Below are positions 23,558 to 35,270 of a DNA stretch of 64,000 bases, piece after piece (the first letter of the stretch is position 1; each line of letters begins with the position of its first letter). Under the pieces are notes generated by a model. The model made no database searches. It saw only the letters and a list, made by a program, of their open reading frames with translations, and was not told the origin of the DNA. This stretch comes from Madurella fahalii. Lineage: Eukaryota; Ascomycota; Sordariomycetes; Sordariales. A program made the position numbers and the translations under genes. Location: the NCBI GenBank assembly GCA_029876055.1, contig CM056874.1:6758001-6822000 (forward strand). The letters are read 5' to 3'.

Positions 23558-24399
23558 ACTTGTAATGGCTATTAGTAGCTGGTACTTGAGATGGCGCTTG
23601 TAGTGCTACGAGACGTTGTTATGAAGCAAGGAATACTGAGGTAAGAACTGAGTCTGGGCATTAGTGCAGTGTAGTCGCGTGAAGGCCCATGCGAGGTGAA
23701 GATGCTAGGGAACCGCAACAGGATAGCCCAACTTTATGCTACAGCTTTGCATTATATGTGGCGATCCGGTATCTATTTCCAAGCCAACCAGCAGCTTCAC
23801 CCAGCCGAGTATTTTAACCCATGGCATGAGCAGCCCTTGGCATCGGCGACCTCCAACAAGTCAACCAGGACAAGGGGGTACTCCTTTTACACCTTTGTCC
23901 ACTGCCGGGCTCCAGGAGAGATGCTCTAGCCAACCGCTTTGTCGGGGTGGGACCCTTTGTGCGTCATGGGCCGCTGCATGGTTTTAACATGAGATGATGC
24001 CGAAAGATCCACTGGCGGAGGCTGGTCGATCCCATGTCACCGCCTTGATTTGCCACCAAAATGACGTGGAGAAGCTACACAGTAGGAGTGTCCAGGGGCC
24101 AATCAACAAGACTTGGCATTTGCATGTACTGCTTAGCTACAAATACTGATTACCGTAATTATCCCGGACAACTTCAACAAAGTGCCTGTTAATGGTGTGG
24201 ATAACAGTCATTTCCTGCTTGTAATTGCAACTAAGGTATCTACATCTGAGTGTTAAATACGACGATTTCTACAATCCTCAGAATAATACCACATCAATGT
24301 GCGATTTTTTGGTTCTACGCATACATCGGGCTTAATTACCCCCAGCAGCATCTCCACAATTGCCATTAGCCTGGCGGCGCCTATTGGAAAGACGTTGCT
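23558..24399. other. Intergenic, SUR7-like gene promoter
   Basis: About 840 bases with no supported open frame; composition becomes AT-richer toward the LINE remnant on the right. Confidence 0.5.
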
Positions 24400-25240
24400 A
24401 CTCTACCTAACTACCTTATTATTATTATTCTTCCTACACCGCTTTACCCAAGATAGGGTGTGCCGGACCCTCTACTGCTAAGTACATAGGAAAACCGTGC
24501 TGTAAAAGCCGGGTGAAAAACCTATATCAATAAGTAATAGGAAAAATAGTTGTAGTAGACGCCAGTTGGTTGCAAAAGAAAGGAAAGCCTTATGCCAGGC
24601 CCTGAAGACTTCTAGTCTTCGGCTTCGGATTCGTCCGCCATCTCCGCCTCCTCTTCAGCCTTCTCTGCTTCCAGTTCCAGCCGTCGAACTAGATTGTATT
24701 CCATCAGACGACCCGAATCCATTAGCCAGCCCAAAACCCTCCTTAACAGCCTGAGGTTCCGGGAGCCCTGGCCTTGTAACACCAGGCTGAGATCCCGGTG
24801 GGTTCGAATTTCTGTTCTTAGCCAGGTTCTAGGCTTCGGCGGTATCGGACACCACACAACGAGGTGCTCCACTGTTTCCCGGCCCTCTCCACAGCTGCAG
24901 TAGGGAGTAGGGAGATTCGGAACCCCACGCTGGAAAAGGAAGTCCCTGAGACCGATGGTTCCTGTCCGGGCTTGTACAAGTAGGGAGCTCTGGGCTTTGG
25001 TAAGGTCCTGATGTTTCCGAAGAGTCTTGTTGGTGAATAGTAATTCAGGGGGACCTTCGTCGGCTAGTCTGGTAGGCCGGCCTCTAACCTTTTGTTTCCA
25101 ATGCGCTTCCCAAGCTCTGCTCAGCGCCACCTCCGTTGTAGGTCTTGGACCTGGCCACTGGTTCAGGTACCTAACTACCTTACCTGAATGAACTAAACAT
25201 ATTCCATGTCCATGGCGGTGACCACTGAGGTTATGAACTT
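24400..25240 (-). mobile_element. 5'-truncated non-LTR (LINE, Tad-like) retrotransposon remnant
   Basis: On the minus strand a frame open from about 25235 to its stop at 24612 carries the C-terminal end of a LINE polyprotein. It has 'YLNQWPGPRPTTEVALSRAWEAHW', then a Cys-His knuckle (YCSCGEGRETVEHLVVWCP) typical of the region after reverse transcriptase and RNase H in Tad-clade elements, and a Glu-rich end. No reverse transcriptase is present, so the copy is 5'-truncated. Below the stop a 200-base AT-rich 3' segment ends with TAA units (AATAATAATAATAAG on the minus strand near 24410-24430). Outer limits are estimates. Confidence 0.65.
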
Positions 25241-25716
25241 CTCACGTCACTAAGATATAATACTAACCTCAATACCTCACGTAAAACTTGTTTATTTAGC
25301 ATCTTTGTCCGCTCTAATGGTAGGAAGGTTATTAAGACAACAAACCCACGGTAGGTTCCCGGTATATCTTATGTACTTGGTTACGCAGCGTACTCCGAAG
25401 TCGTATAGCACTTAGCAAATAGGTAGTACATAGTTAACACGAATAAGAAACAGGCTTCTTTTCTTACAACGTAATAATTACCAGTACTTTGCACTGATAA
25501 ACACCGCGTCAATTGGCTACAAGGTGCTCAGATTTGTTCTATCGGCAATGCGCTAAATGTAAGACAGTAGTACCTACGGCGCATGGTACGAAGAACGGAA
25601 TGCTCAACATTTTATAACAGCGCTCGCAGATATCTTCTCTCCGCTTATTAGCAAATTAAATGCTAATAACCGCCTCAAGACCGGACGCACTCGGCTCCTA
25701 AGACCCCCCATTTTCA
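25241..25716. other. AT-rich intergenic DNA, nothing recognised
   Basis: About 480 bases of AT-rich sequence with many stops in all frames between the LINE remnant and the 2EXR gene. It may be eroded transposon DNA, but no coding trace is left. Confidence 0.4.
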
Positions 25717-26694
25717 TCACAATCTAAAGTCGTCCGGCCAGCCTATAGGCTCCATTGCGTTGTGCAACTCCCGGTCGTCAAGAACGCGGTACTCCTCCGG
25801 GTTCTTACGGTCCACCGGCTCGAAACTCGGGTGTAGTCCGTTCAGCTCGCGGCCTCCACACGTCTCCCTCCACTGCGGCCCCTCGTCTGCCGTCATGGTG
25901 TACTCGACAAATGTCTGCGCCTTAAACTTTACCCCACTGAAAGAAGTATTCTCGGTGCTCCACGCCGTGCCTTCGTCACCCTGTACGCTCCAGTCTACCA
26001 CGTGCCGGTCCATGCTCCGACGCACATTATCCATCCAAGAGAGCAACGATACCGTGACCGACCTAGTGCGCTCTATAAACGGGACTCTAGTCAAGGAGAT
26101 GTGCTGTACAACGTCATCGGGAATGTCGCGTAATCGGAACCGCCTGGTTGGTGGGTAGAACGCTTCACAGGCCCGGTGACCGTCGGATGAGTCCGGGATT
26201 ACGAAGGACAGTGTCTTCAGATATATAGCCGCCCGACGGATGATCTCTGCCAATTCGCTGGGGGGGTACGCGGCCGATGTCTCGATGGCTATGTGGCGTA
26301 GCGCCCTGGCTAGCGGCGCATTCTCCGGCCGCGTCAAGAAGCGGCCCATGACATCGACCTGCCAGTGGCACCAGTAAAGGGTGTCAATAGCGGGATCAAA
26401 GGCCCGGAACGGCACGTCGAAGCCTGCGGTGGGCGAGTAGCGTAGCCGGAGCTGCCCCGACGCGAGTACAACTTCGCGCGATGCATGGCAGACATGGGCA
26501 ATGGGTGGCCACGCTGTGTCAACCACCAGCGGCTGGATCGGATCCTCGCCCCGGTGGCGGTCGATATACAGAGGCCAGATAACGCACACTTCGGGAGTGG
26601 GGTCCGGGATTGCGAGTTCCCAAATTGCCAGCTGAAGCTCGACTGGAAGCTTGGAGAATAACGTGAAGGATGTAAGAGGTGTTTTCGAAGCCAT
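25717..26694 (-). CDS. 2EXR-domain protein (fungal family of unknown function)
   Basis: Single exon. The ATG at 26694 gives 325 residues starting MASKTPLTSFTLFSKLPVEL; an upstream in-frame ATG at 26832 would add 46 residues with no homology signal. The N-terminal half has the 2EXR pattern: 'FTLFSKLPVELQLAIWELAI', a conserved 'IAHVCHASREVVL', then 'FDPAIDTLYW'. These proteins are abundant in Pezizomycotina, often beside HET and transposon sequences, and have no known activity; the domain name comes from its E-x-R repeats. It lies between a LINE remnant and a HET pseudogene, which fits the accessory habit of the family. Confidence 0.82.
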   Translation of the reverse strand: MASKTPLTSFTLFSKLPVELQLAIWELAIPDPTPEVCVIWPLYIDRHRGEDPIQPLVVDTAWPPIAHVCHASREVVLASGQLRLRYSPTAGFDVPFRAFDPAIDTLYWCHWQVDVMGRFLTRPENAPLARALRHIAIETSAAYPPSELAEIIRRAAIYLKTLSFVIPDSSDGHRACEAFYPPTRRFRLRDIPDDVVQHISLTRVPFIERTRSVTVSLLSWMDNVRRSMDRHVVDWSVQGDEGTAWSTENTSFSGVKFKAQTFVEYTMTADEGPQWRETCGGRELNGLHPSFEPVDRKNPEEYRVLDDRELHNAMEPIGWPDDFRL

Positions 26695-27299
26695 GACGAA
26701 CTTCACTGCAGTCCGGGGCTGTCCTCCTGGGGGTTGAAGCAAACCGACTGGAAGAGGTAACTGAGCGATAGAAGTGGCTTTAATAGCGTGGGCTGCTCGC
26801 ATATGCTTGTCAGGGCTGAGTTGAATGAGCATGCATGTTCCCAGTGAATGCCAAGCTGCAGAGCCACAGGCTCTCCACGAGGCTCCCAGTTGGGCGGCGT
26901 GTAGTGCAGGGGGAAATCCGCGGAGTACCCAAATGGGTTAGACCCGTTGGACCGTCGGTAGGCTGGGTAAGGTAGGTACCGACATGTATAAAAGTAGGTG
27001 TCGAGAAATGATGGTATGAGTGGCCTGCATAGGCGCTGTGTGGAAGAGCCCCAATACCTAATGCTCTACTACCGGTAGTATTGTAGGGGACCATCCGGGC
27101 CCCTCTAGGGGCAATATACTGATCAACCTTCTATATTTTGGGCTTGTTGTGGCTCTAGGTATACTAATAGTAGCTTAAACCAAGACATTTCGAGACGAAA
27201 ATAAACTGCGACCTTGCGGAGCACAATTGGTGCCCGCTGAGAGCTGGAAACGTCTCGACGCGTCGATAGTTGACGCGACGTTGCTGCCCTAGTTGGCAC
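26695..27299. other. Intergenic, 2EXR gene upstream region
   Basis: About 600 bases, divergent from the HET pseudogene. No gene recognised; contains the presumed 2EXR promoter or the alternative 5' coding extension to 26832. Confidence 0.45.
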
Positions 27300-29801
27300 C
27301 CAGCCCCACTTCTCGCTGGACAGACATCCGTCTTTCCAGGTTTCCGGCGCAACACCGCTTGCCGCCATGACGGATATAATGACTTCGTGATCAAAGTGTC
27401 GGAAGTCGAACGGTTTAAGGATTACGAAACCTCGAGCAAGAATGGATGCGAAACGTGCAGATTCGTCCTTGGCATTTTACGAGAGGTTAAGCCCGAGTGG
27501 CTTAGGCAGTCTTCAACGACGAGTGTCCGCCGCTCAGTGCGCTTGAGAGCAGAAAATGAAGAGTTAGGAAACACCAACACATTAATCCAGGACACATTTA
27601 TCGATGTGTCGGGTAGGCTCCGGGTGAGGGATAAAGAATCAAAAATCCGCAACGCGAGACCCCAGAGCGTATTTGTGGATTTGTCGGAAGCTGAACAAAG
27701 AATAGCCTCCTACCAGCTGCTTCTTCCCGCCGGGAAGTGCACATCCTAGATCACCAGGAGATATCAGCGCCTTTGCTGAACGCTCATAAGTAGGAAGAAC
27801 GGGGGGATTGAGGAAGCGGCTTGGGTATCGATTTTACCTTCACACAACTATCGATATTTGTGCCCGTTCAGACTCAGATATGGCTTTCCGTCGAATCGAG
27901 TCCTGGCTCCAGCGCTGTCTAGTGTCACACAAAGGATGCCAGAGCACCGACCCTACATTCATGCCCCGGCGCCTTCTCGATGTCGGGCGGGTTCATGAAC
28001 CTAATGTCGGTTTGGTCGAGTATCAAGAACCGGCGCCGTATGTATGTCTCAGCTACTGTTGAGGCACGGACCTAGAGGGCGTCGTGAAAACCACTTCGAT
28101 GAACATCTCGCATCACTTTGGGGGTATAAGAACCCTATCGTTGCCTAAGACCATCCAGGACGCAATTGCGGTCTGCCGGGGAACTAAGATGAGGTACCTG
28201 TGGGTCGATGTTCTATGCATTATTCAGGACGACACAAGAGATTGGCAGAGAGTCTGCTCAGATGGTGAATATTTACGCCCATTCTACATTCACCATCGCC
28301 GCCTCAGAGCCGAACTCGTGCAAGAAAGGGTTCTTAGGCCCACAGAAGTATGGTTCTGCCTCCTGGCGGTGCGCAATCGACATTCCACTCCCATATTTCC
28401 TCGACGAATCCGGAGGGCGGCTACTATACGTCCGGGACGCAACCGCTCGACGGCCACGTGAAAGACACCGTAAGATTCCGGCTAATGCCGCATTGAGTAA
28501 AGTTATGAAGGCTCATACGAGTTTTCAGCAGCGCGGCCAATGCTCTCTCTCCAAGCGTGGCTGGTGTCTCCAAGAGGCCGTCCTCCCAAACCGGGTCTTG
28601 TACTTCGATGGCAACGAGATTGTTTTGCGATGTCTCCAGCAATCCCAGTGCAAGTGCGGCCATTCTTCAGGAGGGTTGAGCGTGGGAAGGCGCCTCCCAC
28701 AATACGCGACATTGAAGACTGGCCTCGGCCAAGGCGCGAGTGAGGACACCATTAAGCTCCAGCGGGTCCACGATGTTTACCAGAGTTGGCACGGCCTCGT
28801 CGAGGAGTACTCGTTACGTCATCTTACCCAAACGACCGACAAATTGGTAGCGATTTCTGGCCTCGCCAGCCTATTCTCGAACGTTACATCTGTGTTATGG
28901 CCTCCTGGTCGACCTGGGAGGCGCCAGTTCTACTTTAAGAACGAGCTTGACGCAAAGCCTGGCCAATACTGTGCGGGGCTGTGGGAGGATAGGTTCATTC
29001 AAGACCTCTCATGGCATGTGCATCGTGCAGTGTTAGCATCGAGCGACCGGTTGCGACATGTCCGGCGAGCTCAATACTGCGCCCCCACTTGGTCTTGGGC
29101 GTCTATCGATGGACCTATATCCTACCTCTACCAGCGACCCAACAGAATGGCGAGAAACAGGTGTTACTATGAAAGAGCATGCTCGACTACTCGAGGTTTC
29201 GTCTTCATACTCGGATCCGTCCAACCCATTCGGGCCCATCACCGCTGGCCATGCCTTACTGAGTGGCCCGATCGCCCCGGTTCAGCTTGCTATGTTGCAC
29301 GAGCATCTAAATAGCTTCTGGTATGATTGTGGTGGGTTCCGCAAGTCGGCAAGATTTAGGGGATCAACCATTCCGCCCCCGAAAACCCCATGCCTCGTCA
29401 GGGCAGTCAAACACAGATTCGAAGTCGTACTAGACATTGAGTTAGAGCCGACCGTTACAAACCGAAGCCCGGACGTCCAGATTTGGGCTACAAGCAATAT
29501 CTATGATATCGACGTATCAGGCACACCCTACTACTGCCTGCAGCTCTTCTCGTAGATCCCCGACCAGCTGGAGTCGGATGCGTTGCCTAGACGTGCGAAC
29601 CCGTACTCCGAATACCTGCCGCCTGCGCCACTAGAGACCCGGTTCTTGCTTCTAAAAAGACAAACAGCCAAATCCGATGGCCTGGAGACATTTGAGAGGC
29701 TGGGAGTAGGGCAATGGATGGATACGTGGGACGAGGATGTGGTGAGCCGTCAATGCGAGTTGTTTGTGGGTGCGTCTATGAGGACTGCCAAGATCGTTTG
29801 A
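27300..29801 (+). pseudogene. HET-domain (heterokaryon incompatibility) pseudogene
   Basis: The reading can be followed through the HET family layout only by changing frame. Part 1, 27300-27749: pre-HET region with 'NGCETCRFVLG'. Part 2, 27808-28062: 'IESWLQRCLVSHKGCQ' and 'YVCLSYC', where the next codon is TGA in place of the family Trp (CLSYCWG). Part 3, 28084-28250: 'LPKTIQDAIAVCRG' and 'RYLWVDVLCIIQDD', broken about 28245 by loss of two bases in a GA run, then continuing as 'ESAQMVNIYAHSTFTIAASEP'. Further on, 'RGWCLQEAVLPNRVLYF' and 'YCAPTWSWASIDGPISY' are intact, another frame change falls about 29140, and a TAG at 29553-29555 cuts the tail. At least four lesions make it non-functional as written. 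HET domains trigger cell death on non-self fusion in filamentous fungi. Confidence 0.85.
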
Positions 29802-31531
29802 GGCGCCCGGATGTTATACCTGCTTCTTGCGCGCACTCAGGAGCTGCTGATGGGCGGCTCATGGGCGGCTCCCTCGTTGCTGGGCTCATGTGGAACTGGT
29901 CTGTGGAGGCAGGTTGTTGTCATGGTGGAGCAGATGGTGGCGGATGTGTTGTTGGCGTGGGATGAAGCATCAAGGTATTAATTTACCCTCCTATAACTGT
30001 CCAGCCCGCTCGTGCACGGGCTCCCAGGTCGGTGGTTCCTCATCCCAACTCGAATTCGCTGGAATCAGTGTTTCGTCTACACGAGAAGGAGACGCTGTAA
30101 CATTTTTTTGGCGGCAAATCACATCCGACCATACTGATGTCCCAGAGCACATCGCTTAGAGTACCTAGTTGGTGCAGTAAAGGTATCGGGAATCATGGTG
30201 GGTGAACTGTAGAGCCTTCATAAACAGGACAAGATTAAGTAAACGCTATTTGTAAACTCTGATTCGATAGGAAATGGCTTGTACTACTGCCTGAGGGGCT
30301 AGATGACCGTCACTTGGAGTAGTATGTAGGATGTAGTTTGGGCTGTCGCATTAAGGGAGGAATACTTAACTCCAAGTATTAGAACTATGGGCTCTGCCGA
30401 GACCAAAATACCCTCTTCACCAAGGCGCTGAGTTTGCTGCTTCGCTCTGATCCTGCAAAGCTGTCCGGTGAGCTATAGCAGATCCATCTTCAGCCACTCA
30501 TGAACTTCAATGCCACATCTCCAGCTCTAACTCCTCTCCTTTGTTTAGGTATATCCTTGGCCACCAGCTTGTCAATCACAGTGGCTGGGTTTCCAGCTCA
30601 AACGTCACTAATGACACCGACAAGCCGCTCTATCAACCAGAGCTTCGTGCGTACTTCATGTTGTTACCGGCAACATGCGCCGTCGCATTAAATACGGGCA
30701 GGCAGACAGCAGGACAGCAGGTGAGTATTTCTGCTTGGCGCACCACCGCTTGGGGCAGGGCTTCGTCGTTGGTCCCGAGTCTGGTCAAGATGGCCTCCAA
30801 GCCGATAGTCAGGCCCTGGATCTGGCCTGTGGTGCTGTCCATGGTCCTCTTCGCGCGTCCACTTGCACGCATCAGCAGCCTTCTCAACACCGGCCAAGGG
30901 TGTCATCGAGGTGCCTCGGAATACCTCCTTGCTGCTTAGGATCGAGTTCCTTTGGCGAGCGAGTCGAAGTCTGAGGATTGAAGCTGGCCAGGGTATTAGC
31001 GCCGGGAACTGGGACCGAGACAGAAAAAAACCAGGGAAAATATGGATGTCAAAGTGAGAGGGAGTTTCACTACTTGATATTAAATGTTTAGAAAGCCTGG
31101 AAGGCCGGTCCTGGGCTGGATTCTACCTTCCGCGGCGTATCAATCAATCGTTGCCCCTTTGTAATTCTTTCAGGGTTAGGGTTTTTGCCTCAATTCTCCC
31201 ACCCCCTACTACGCTCCCTTCGCCTACTTACACGACACTACGCATTCCACGAATAACTGTCAATGCCTAGATCGGCTACTAAGGCCTGGAAGAGGTCGCT
31301 CCGATAACCACGCTTGGCGCTGTCGCAACCGCTTTCACGGTATTTAGGCAAATGTCCCCCTCGCCATTGGCCACGTTCCCCTTGCCAGATCTGCGGGCGC
31401 TGAGACGACACGTTAATGTGAAGGGCTGCAGCAATTTCCCTCGTGATGGCGTCGCCTCGAGATATGTGTTTCTTCTTAGATCTCCAAATCTGACACCCAG
31501 CTTCAGGCTGTCTTCTCACGAGGAATTCAAT
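29802..31531. other. Intergenic, no gene recognised
   Basis: About 1.7 kb. Frames of about 85-130 codons overlap on both strands at 30500-30970 without a recognisable family or good splice sites. The right end is promoter and leader of the SET gene. Confidence 0.4.
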
Positions 31532-32921
31532 ATGCATTCGCGCCCCTTTTTGTCGGTGCTCTCCGCCGCCACGATCGCTGCAGCGCTTCAAACACAACTA
31601 ACAAACACAGAAATATGCCCATCAAACCCACTGTTTCGCACTGATCAACTCATCTGCGCTGCACCACGGCCAAAGGCTAAAACGGTAGCGCCCGCTTTCA
31701 TCAAGGTTGAGCCCGAGCTATGGGAAAATGATGAGAGGTTCAAGCGCCCCTCAGACTACAAGGTCCCGCCGTCTTGGGAGGGACCAGAGAACTGCTTCGC
31801 AGATTTCTGTGTCTACTCCACCAAAGAGAAGGGTGACAGCGGCATGGTCTTGATCACAACGGCTCGCAACGCCTATCTCGCAGCCAACTTCCCCAACCTT
31901 CCCCGCTCAAGCATCGAGCCGACAGCCTATTATGAAGCTGAAGTGCCCGGGAAGGGCATCGGCCTAATCGCCAACCGGACTATTCGCAAAGGCGAAATCA
32001 TCTTCCAGCACTTGCCCAGCCTATTGATACAGTCGACGCCGCACTTGGACCTGGAAGCGGAGGTGCGAGAGAATCTATATCAGTCCGCCCTGGACAAGCT
32101 GCCGGAGGCCGCTCGAGAAAAGTTCCTACGTCAGATGGGCGACACGGTCTACAGAAAGGTCGAAAAGAACTCGTTCCGCATTTTCATGGACGGCAAGCGC
32201 AAGTACTCTGCACACCTGGGCATCTATCCCGACGTAAGCAGATTCAATCACGACTGCCGGCCAAAGTGAGTAGTAGTAATCCAACAAACTTCCTGTCCAT
32301 TCCGGCATTGTCGTGAACCACACCACTGACCTGGAGCGGCGCAGCGTGCACTACCGCCTCGCAAACATAACCCACACCACCGTTGCGGTGCGGGATATCC
32401 AGCCTGGCGAGGAGCTCACTATCAGCTACATCTACGGCCAAGCCGTCAAGTCGGAGCGCCAAACCCAACTGAAAGCGTGGGGGTTTGAGTGCTCCTGCAG
32501 CCAGTGCACGCTGTCCTCGCTGGAGTCTGCCGCGTCTGACGCCCGCATCCGCCAGATCAAGGAGCTGGAGGAGGAGATCGAGCAGAAGATGTCCAAGGAC
32601 CGCGGCGCGGGCGTCAGGCCCGAGATGGGCGGGAAGCTGGTCGAGCTGTATCTGGCGGAGCGCCTAGACGCGTACCTGGCCCCGGCGTACACGCGGGCGG
32701 CGCTGATCTACTCCATGTTTGGGAACGAGGAGAAGGCGAGGGAGTATGCGGCCGAGGCGGTGGAAGCATTGGAGAGGGAATATGGGAGCCATGCGACGGA
32801 TATTAAGTCGATGAGGAAGTTGGCGGAGAATCCCAAGTCGCATTGGTCTTGGGGGGTGATGGCTACGAGTGGAAAGGGGGAGAAGAAGAATCAGACCAAG
32901 GCCGAGGGTAAGCGGGAATAA
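31532..32921 (+). CDS. SET-domain protein with signal-like N-terminus
   Basis: Two exons (31532-32265, 32345-32921) give 436 residues. The intron is required to rebuild 'VSRFNHDCRPN|VHYRL', the NHxCxPN cofactor/substrate motif of SET proteins. The ATG at 31532 starts a hydrophobic stretch (MHSRPFLSVLSAATIAAAL) resembling a signal peptide, unusual for a putative methyltransferase. SET landmarks: 'PGKGIGLIANRTIRKGEII', the NHDC motif, 'IQPGEELTISYIYG', and the post-SET Cys group 'WGFECSCSQC'. The protein is of the fungal SET5/SMYD-like kind; lysine methylation is the family activity and the target is unknown. The C-terminal 150 residues are helical and charged with a Lys-rich end. Confidence 0.88.
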
Positions 32922-33174
32922 GACATAATGAGGAACCCGTGGAAGAGTGCTTCGTGAATGGGCTACTGGGACCTTAGTATACTTGGGATCTCAAGATCTG
33001 GTTTTGTGAGTTCTGCTTGGTTGATGATGTCTCCTTCGGTTCATTAGAACTATTTAAGATACGATTAGGTACACGGACGGATTCGTACTTGAGGTTCGGA
33101 ATATAAAAGCCCCGCAAATTCTCCACCACGATGCACACTAGCGGTGTGAAAGTAAAGTAAAGTAAATATTAACT

Positions 33175-33216
33175 TTCTTCTTCTTCTTCTTCTTCTTCTT
33201 CTTCTTCTTCTTCTTC
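33175..33216. repeat. (TTC)14 microsatellite
   Basis: Fourteen uninterrupted TTC units in the 3' flank shared by the convergent SET and Cys-rich genes. Just left, at about 33149-33166, AAAGT is repeated three times. Likely length-polymorphic. Confidence 0.97.
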
Positions 33217-33271
33217 TCTGCCCCGCCGTATGGTTTAAGCCCTAATACCACACGTCCTCATACAGATTTCT

Positions 33272-34782
33272 CTACCTCCGCCGTTCGTTCCGTCTCCTTG
33301 AGCGGTGATCAACCAAGTCAATAATTGCATGGTAACGGTTTCGTCGAGATGTACGAGCTGCGCGTTCCAGTGTGTCTACGTAGAGTGTTATCTCAGTCCA
33401 TCTACCGCTTAACGAGGAAGAACGGTTGAGAACCGATGACCCTGTTGAGCGATACGGGTCTGATCTACTTCGTGTCGTCGAGTTGCGAGCTATCGAAGGC
33501 GTTGTGATTGCCCAGGAGTAGCGACGGGACCTACTAGATGACGATTGGATGATATTGGTCTGTACTGCTTGATAACTGTGCAGTGCGTTATAGCCCACAG
33601 TGTCTGCTATCTGGCTTGGTGGGTGCGTCGTAAGAGATGAACTCGGGGTAGCTGAATAGGGAATGTCGCTGTTCGTGTCATTCATTGTGTGCATGTAGGG
33701 ATCCCTTTGAAGCTGGATATCAGGGATGCGTGGTTGCGGATAGTGTACAAGTTCTGTAGATGCCATCGCGGAAGTCGAAGCTGCAGATTGCGAACCGGAA
33801 TGCGAAGCCCTCCGACCAGAAGAGAGCAGACGACGAAGGAGGGAAGCCAGCGAGTTCCCAATGTAGGTTGACGACCAGGTCAGTTCCCACATAGCCTTTA
33901 GATGCTCGTTTATGCCAGGTCGATCCATCGCCACCGCAGTGTCCGCTATCACAATAGCACACCGAGTGCTCGGGCTCTCGCGCCCATCTCTTTTCGCTAA
34001 TGCGCTAGTATGGAGGTCTAGGACACCATTCCTGACAATGTCGCCGTTGCAAAACCTGGTCGGCTCAAGAAACGTGTTGCACCTGACACAATCCCGGCAC
34101 GTACTCTGCTGAAAGTCGGAGCAATGAGCACACCCACCATCTCGGTTGGAATCCGTCGATAAGCCCTTGCATTGGCAACACCACATGAAGGGCTCCGGAT
34201 TCAGTCTGCCTGGCATCAAATTTTCGCCATCTATTGTCATGATGTCTTCCCTTTGTGCATTGGCAAGCACGCTCTCGATGTTCGCTGGCCGGCTGCAATT
34301 CGCGCAGGAGCAAGTGGGTAGGGAACGGCACTCAAGACAGAGCATTGTTTCAATATCCCACCTATCCGAGCCGCTTTCTACTGGACATGACACGCACCGC
34401 CAATATTCGGGAAAAACTTGGTTGCAAACGAGTATCCGATGCCCGTTAAGATACCCACTTACAAGAACTATGTTTCCCGCGTTCGGTGGAGGTGTTGACA
34501 GGTTGGCCAAGTGCTCCTCGATTCCACGATGGGTAAATGTACCACCAACTGATCGGTCTCTTTCACCCTGGCCAGTGGTAGGAGAGGCAGAGGCAGGCCG
34601 GGGAGGACTGGGAGGACCAGAGTCTAGTACGAATGCAAAGTTATCCCATCCGTCGAGTGCATTGGGACGTCCCGAGGCTAGCGCAGGATCGTTGTTGGCA
34701 TACGGTGGTGGCCGAGGGTCCAGAGAATCATAAGGGGGCGGCGGGTCGCTCTCGTTTCCACTGTTTCCATTACTCAGATGCG
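33272..34782 (-). CDS. Cys-rich protein with two PPxY motifs, family unknown (5' end unresolved)
   Basis: One frame is open from about 34782 to the stop at 33272 (about 502 codons). It has no ATG near its 5' end; an AG acceptor (GTAAGTAG at 34783-34790 on the minus strand) suggests an upstream exon that I could not place. The first 70 residues hold two PPxY motifs (SDPPPPYDS and PRPPPYANN), the ligand of WW domains such as those of Rsp5/Nedd4 ubiquitin ligases. Next is a Cys block, about residues 120-240: WRCVSC, MLCLEC, CSCANC, WCCQC, CAHC, CRDCVRC, spaced like several zinc ribbons. The C-terminal half is Ser/Arg-rich. No family recognised. A zinc-binding, ubiquitin-adaptor-like role is inference from motifs only. 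Confidence 0.7.
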
Positions 34783-35270
34783 CTACTTACTTTAGAAAAG
34801 CCGGAACTAGGGAACGTAAAATGCGGCAGTAAGAATGTCTAGATATATTAATGAAGGTAAATGTTCAGGTTGTGCTGTAGAGTGAAGGCTTCCGGTGTTA
34901 TATATAAGGCACCGAATCTATGAGTAGACGTTTATAGTACCTGAGGGTGATACGAACGTGTAAGTAAGGGCCAGACATTGTGTCACCATCGCTCATTACT
35001 TTAGGTACTCTTTTAGCGTGGCAAGTGGTTAACTGGGTTTCACTGCTACTTACTTACACTTCAGCATGCAGCGCCTAATTCAAGTGAGGTACCTAAGGTA
35101 TGCATGAGACGGGAATTACACCTGGATACCCATGAACAGTAGCAAATTTGTAAAGGTACCTAATACACAACAAACGCTTAGTACCTCCTAGGACGTAGGG
35201 GCCGTCGCTGAGCATACATGCCGTCTCTCCTACTCGCTAATTAATACTAACTTCTGGCTGCTTCCAGCAA
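34783..35270. other. Intergenic, probably promoter and first exon of the Cys-rich gene
   Basis: About 490 bases, AT-richer than the flanking genes. Should contain the missing 5' exon or start of the minus-strand Cys-rich gene; a candidate ATG near 34998 does not splice in phase. Confidence 0.4.

Noticed and set aside
30500..30975. Overlapping frames of about 85-130 codons on both strands
   Set aside because: Neither strand gives a family match or convincing splice sites.
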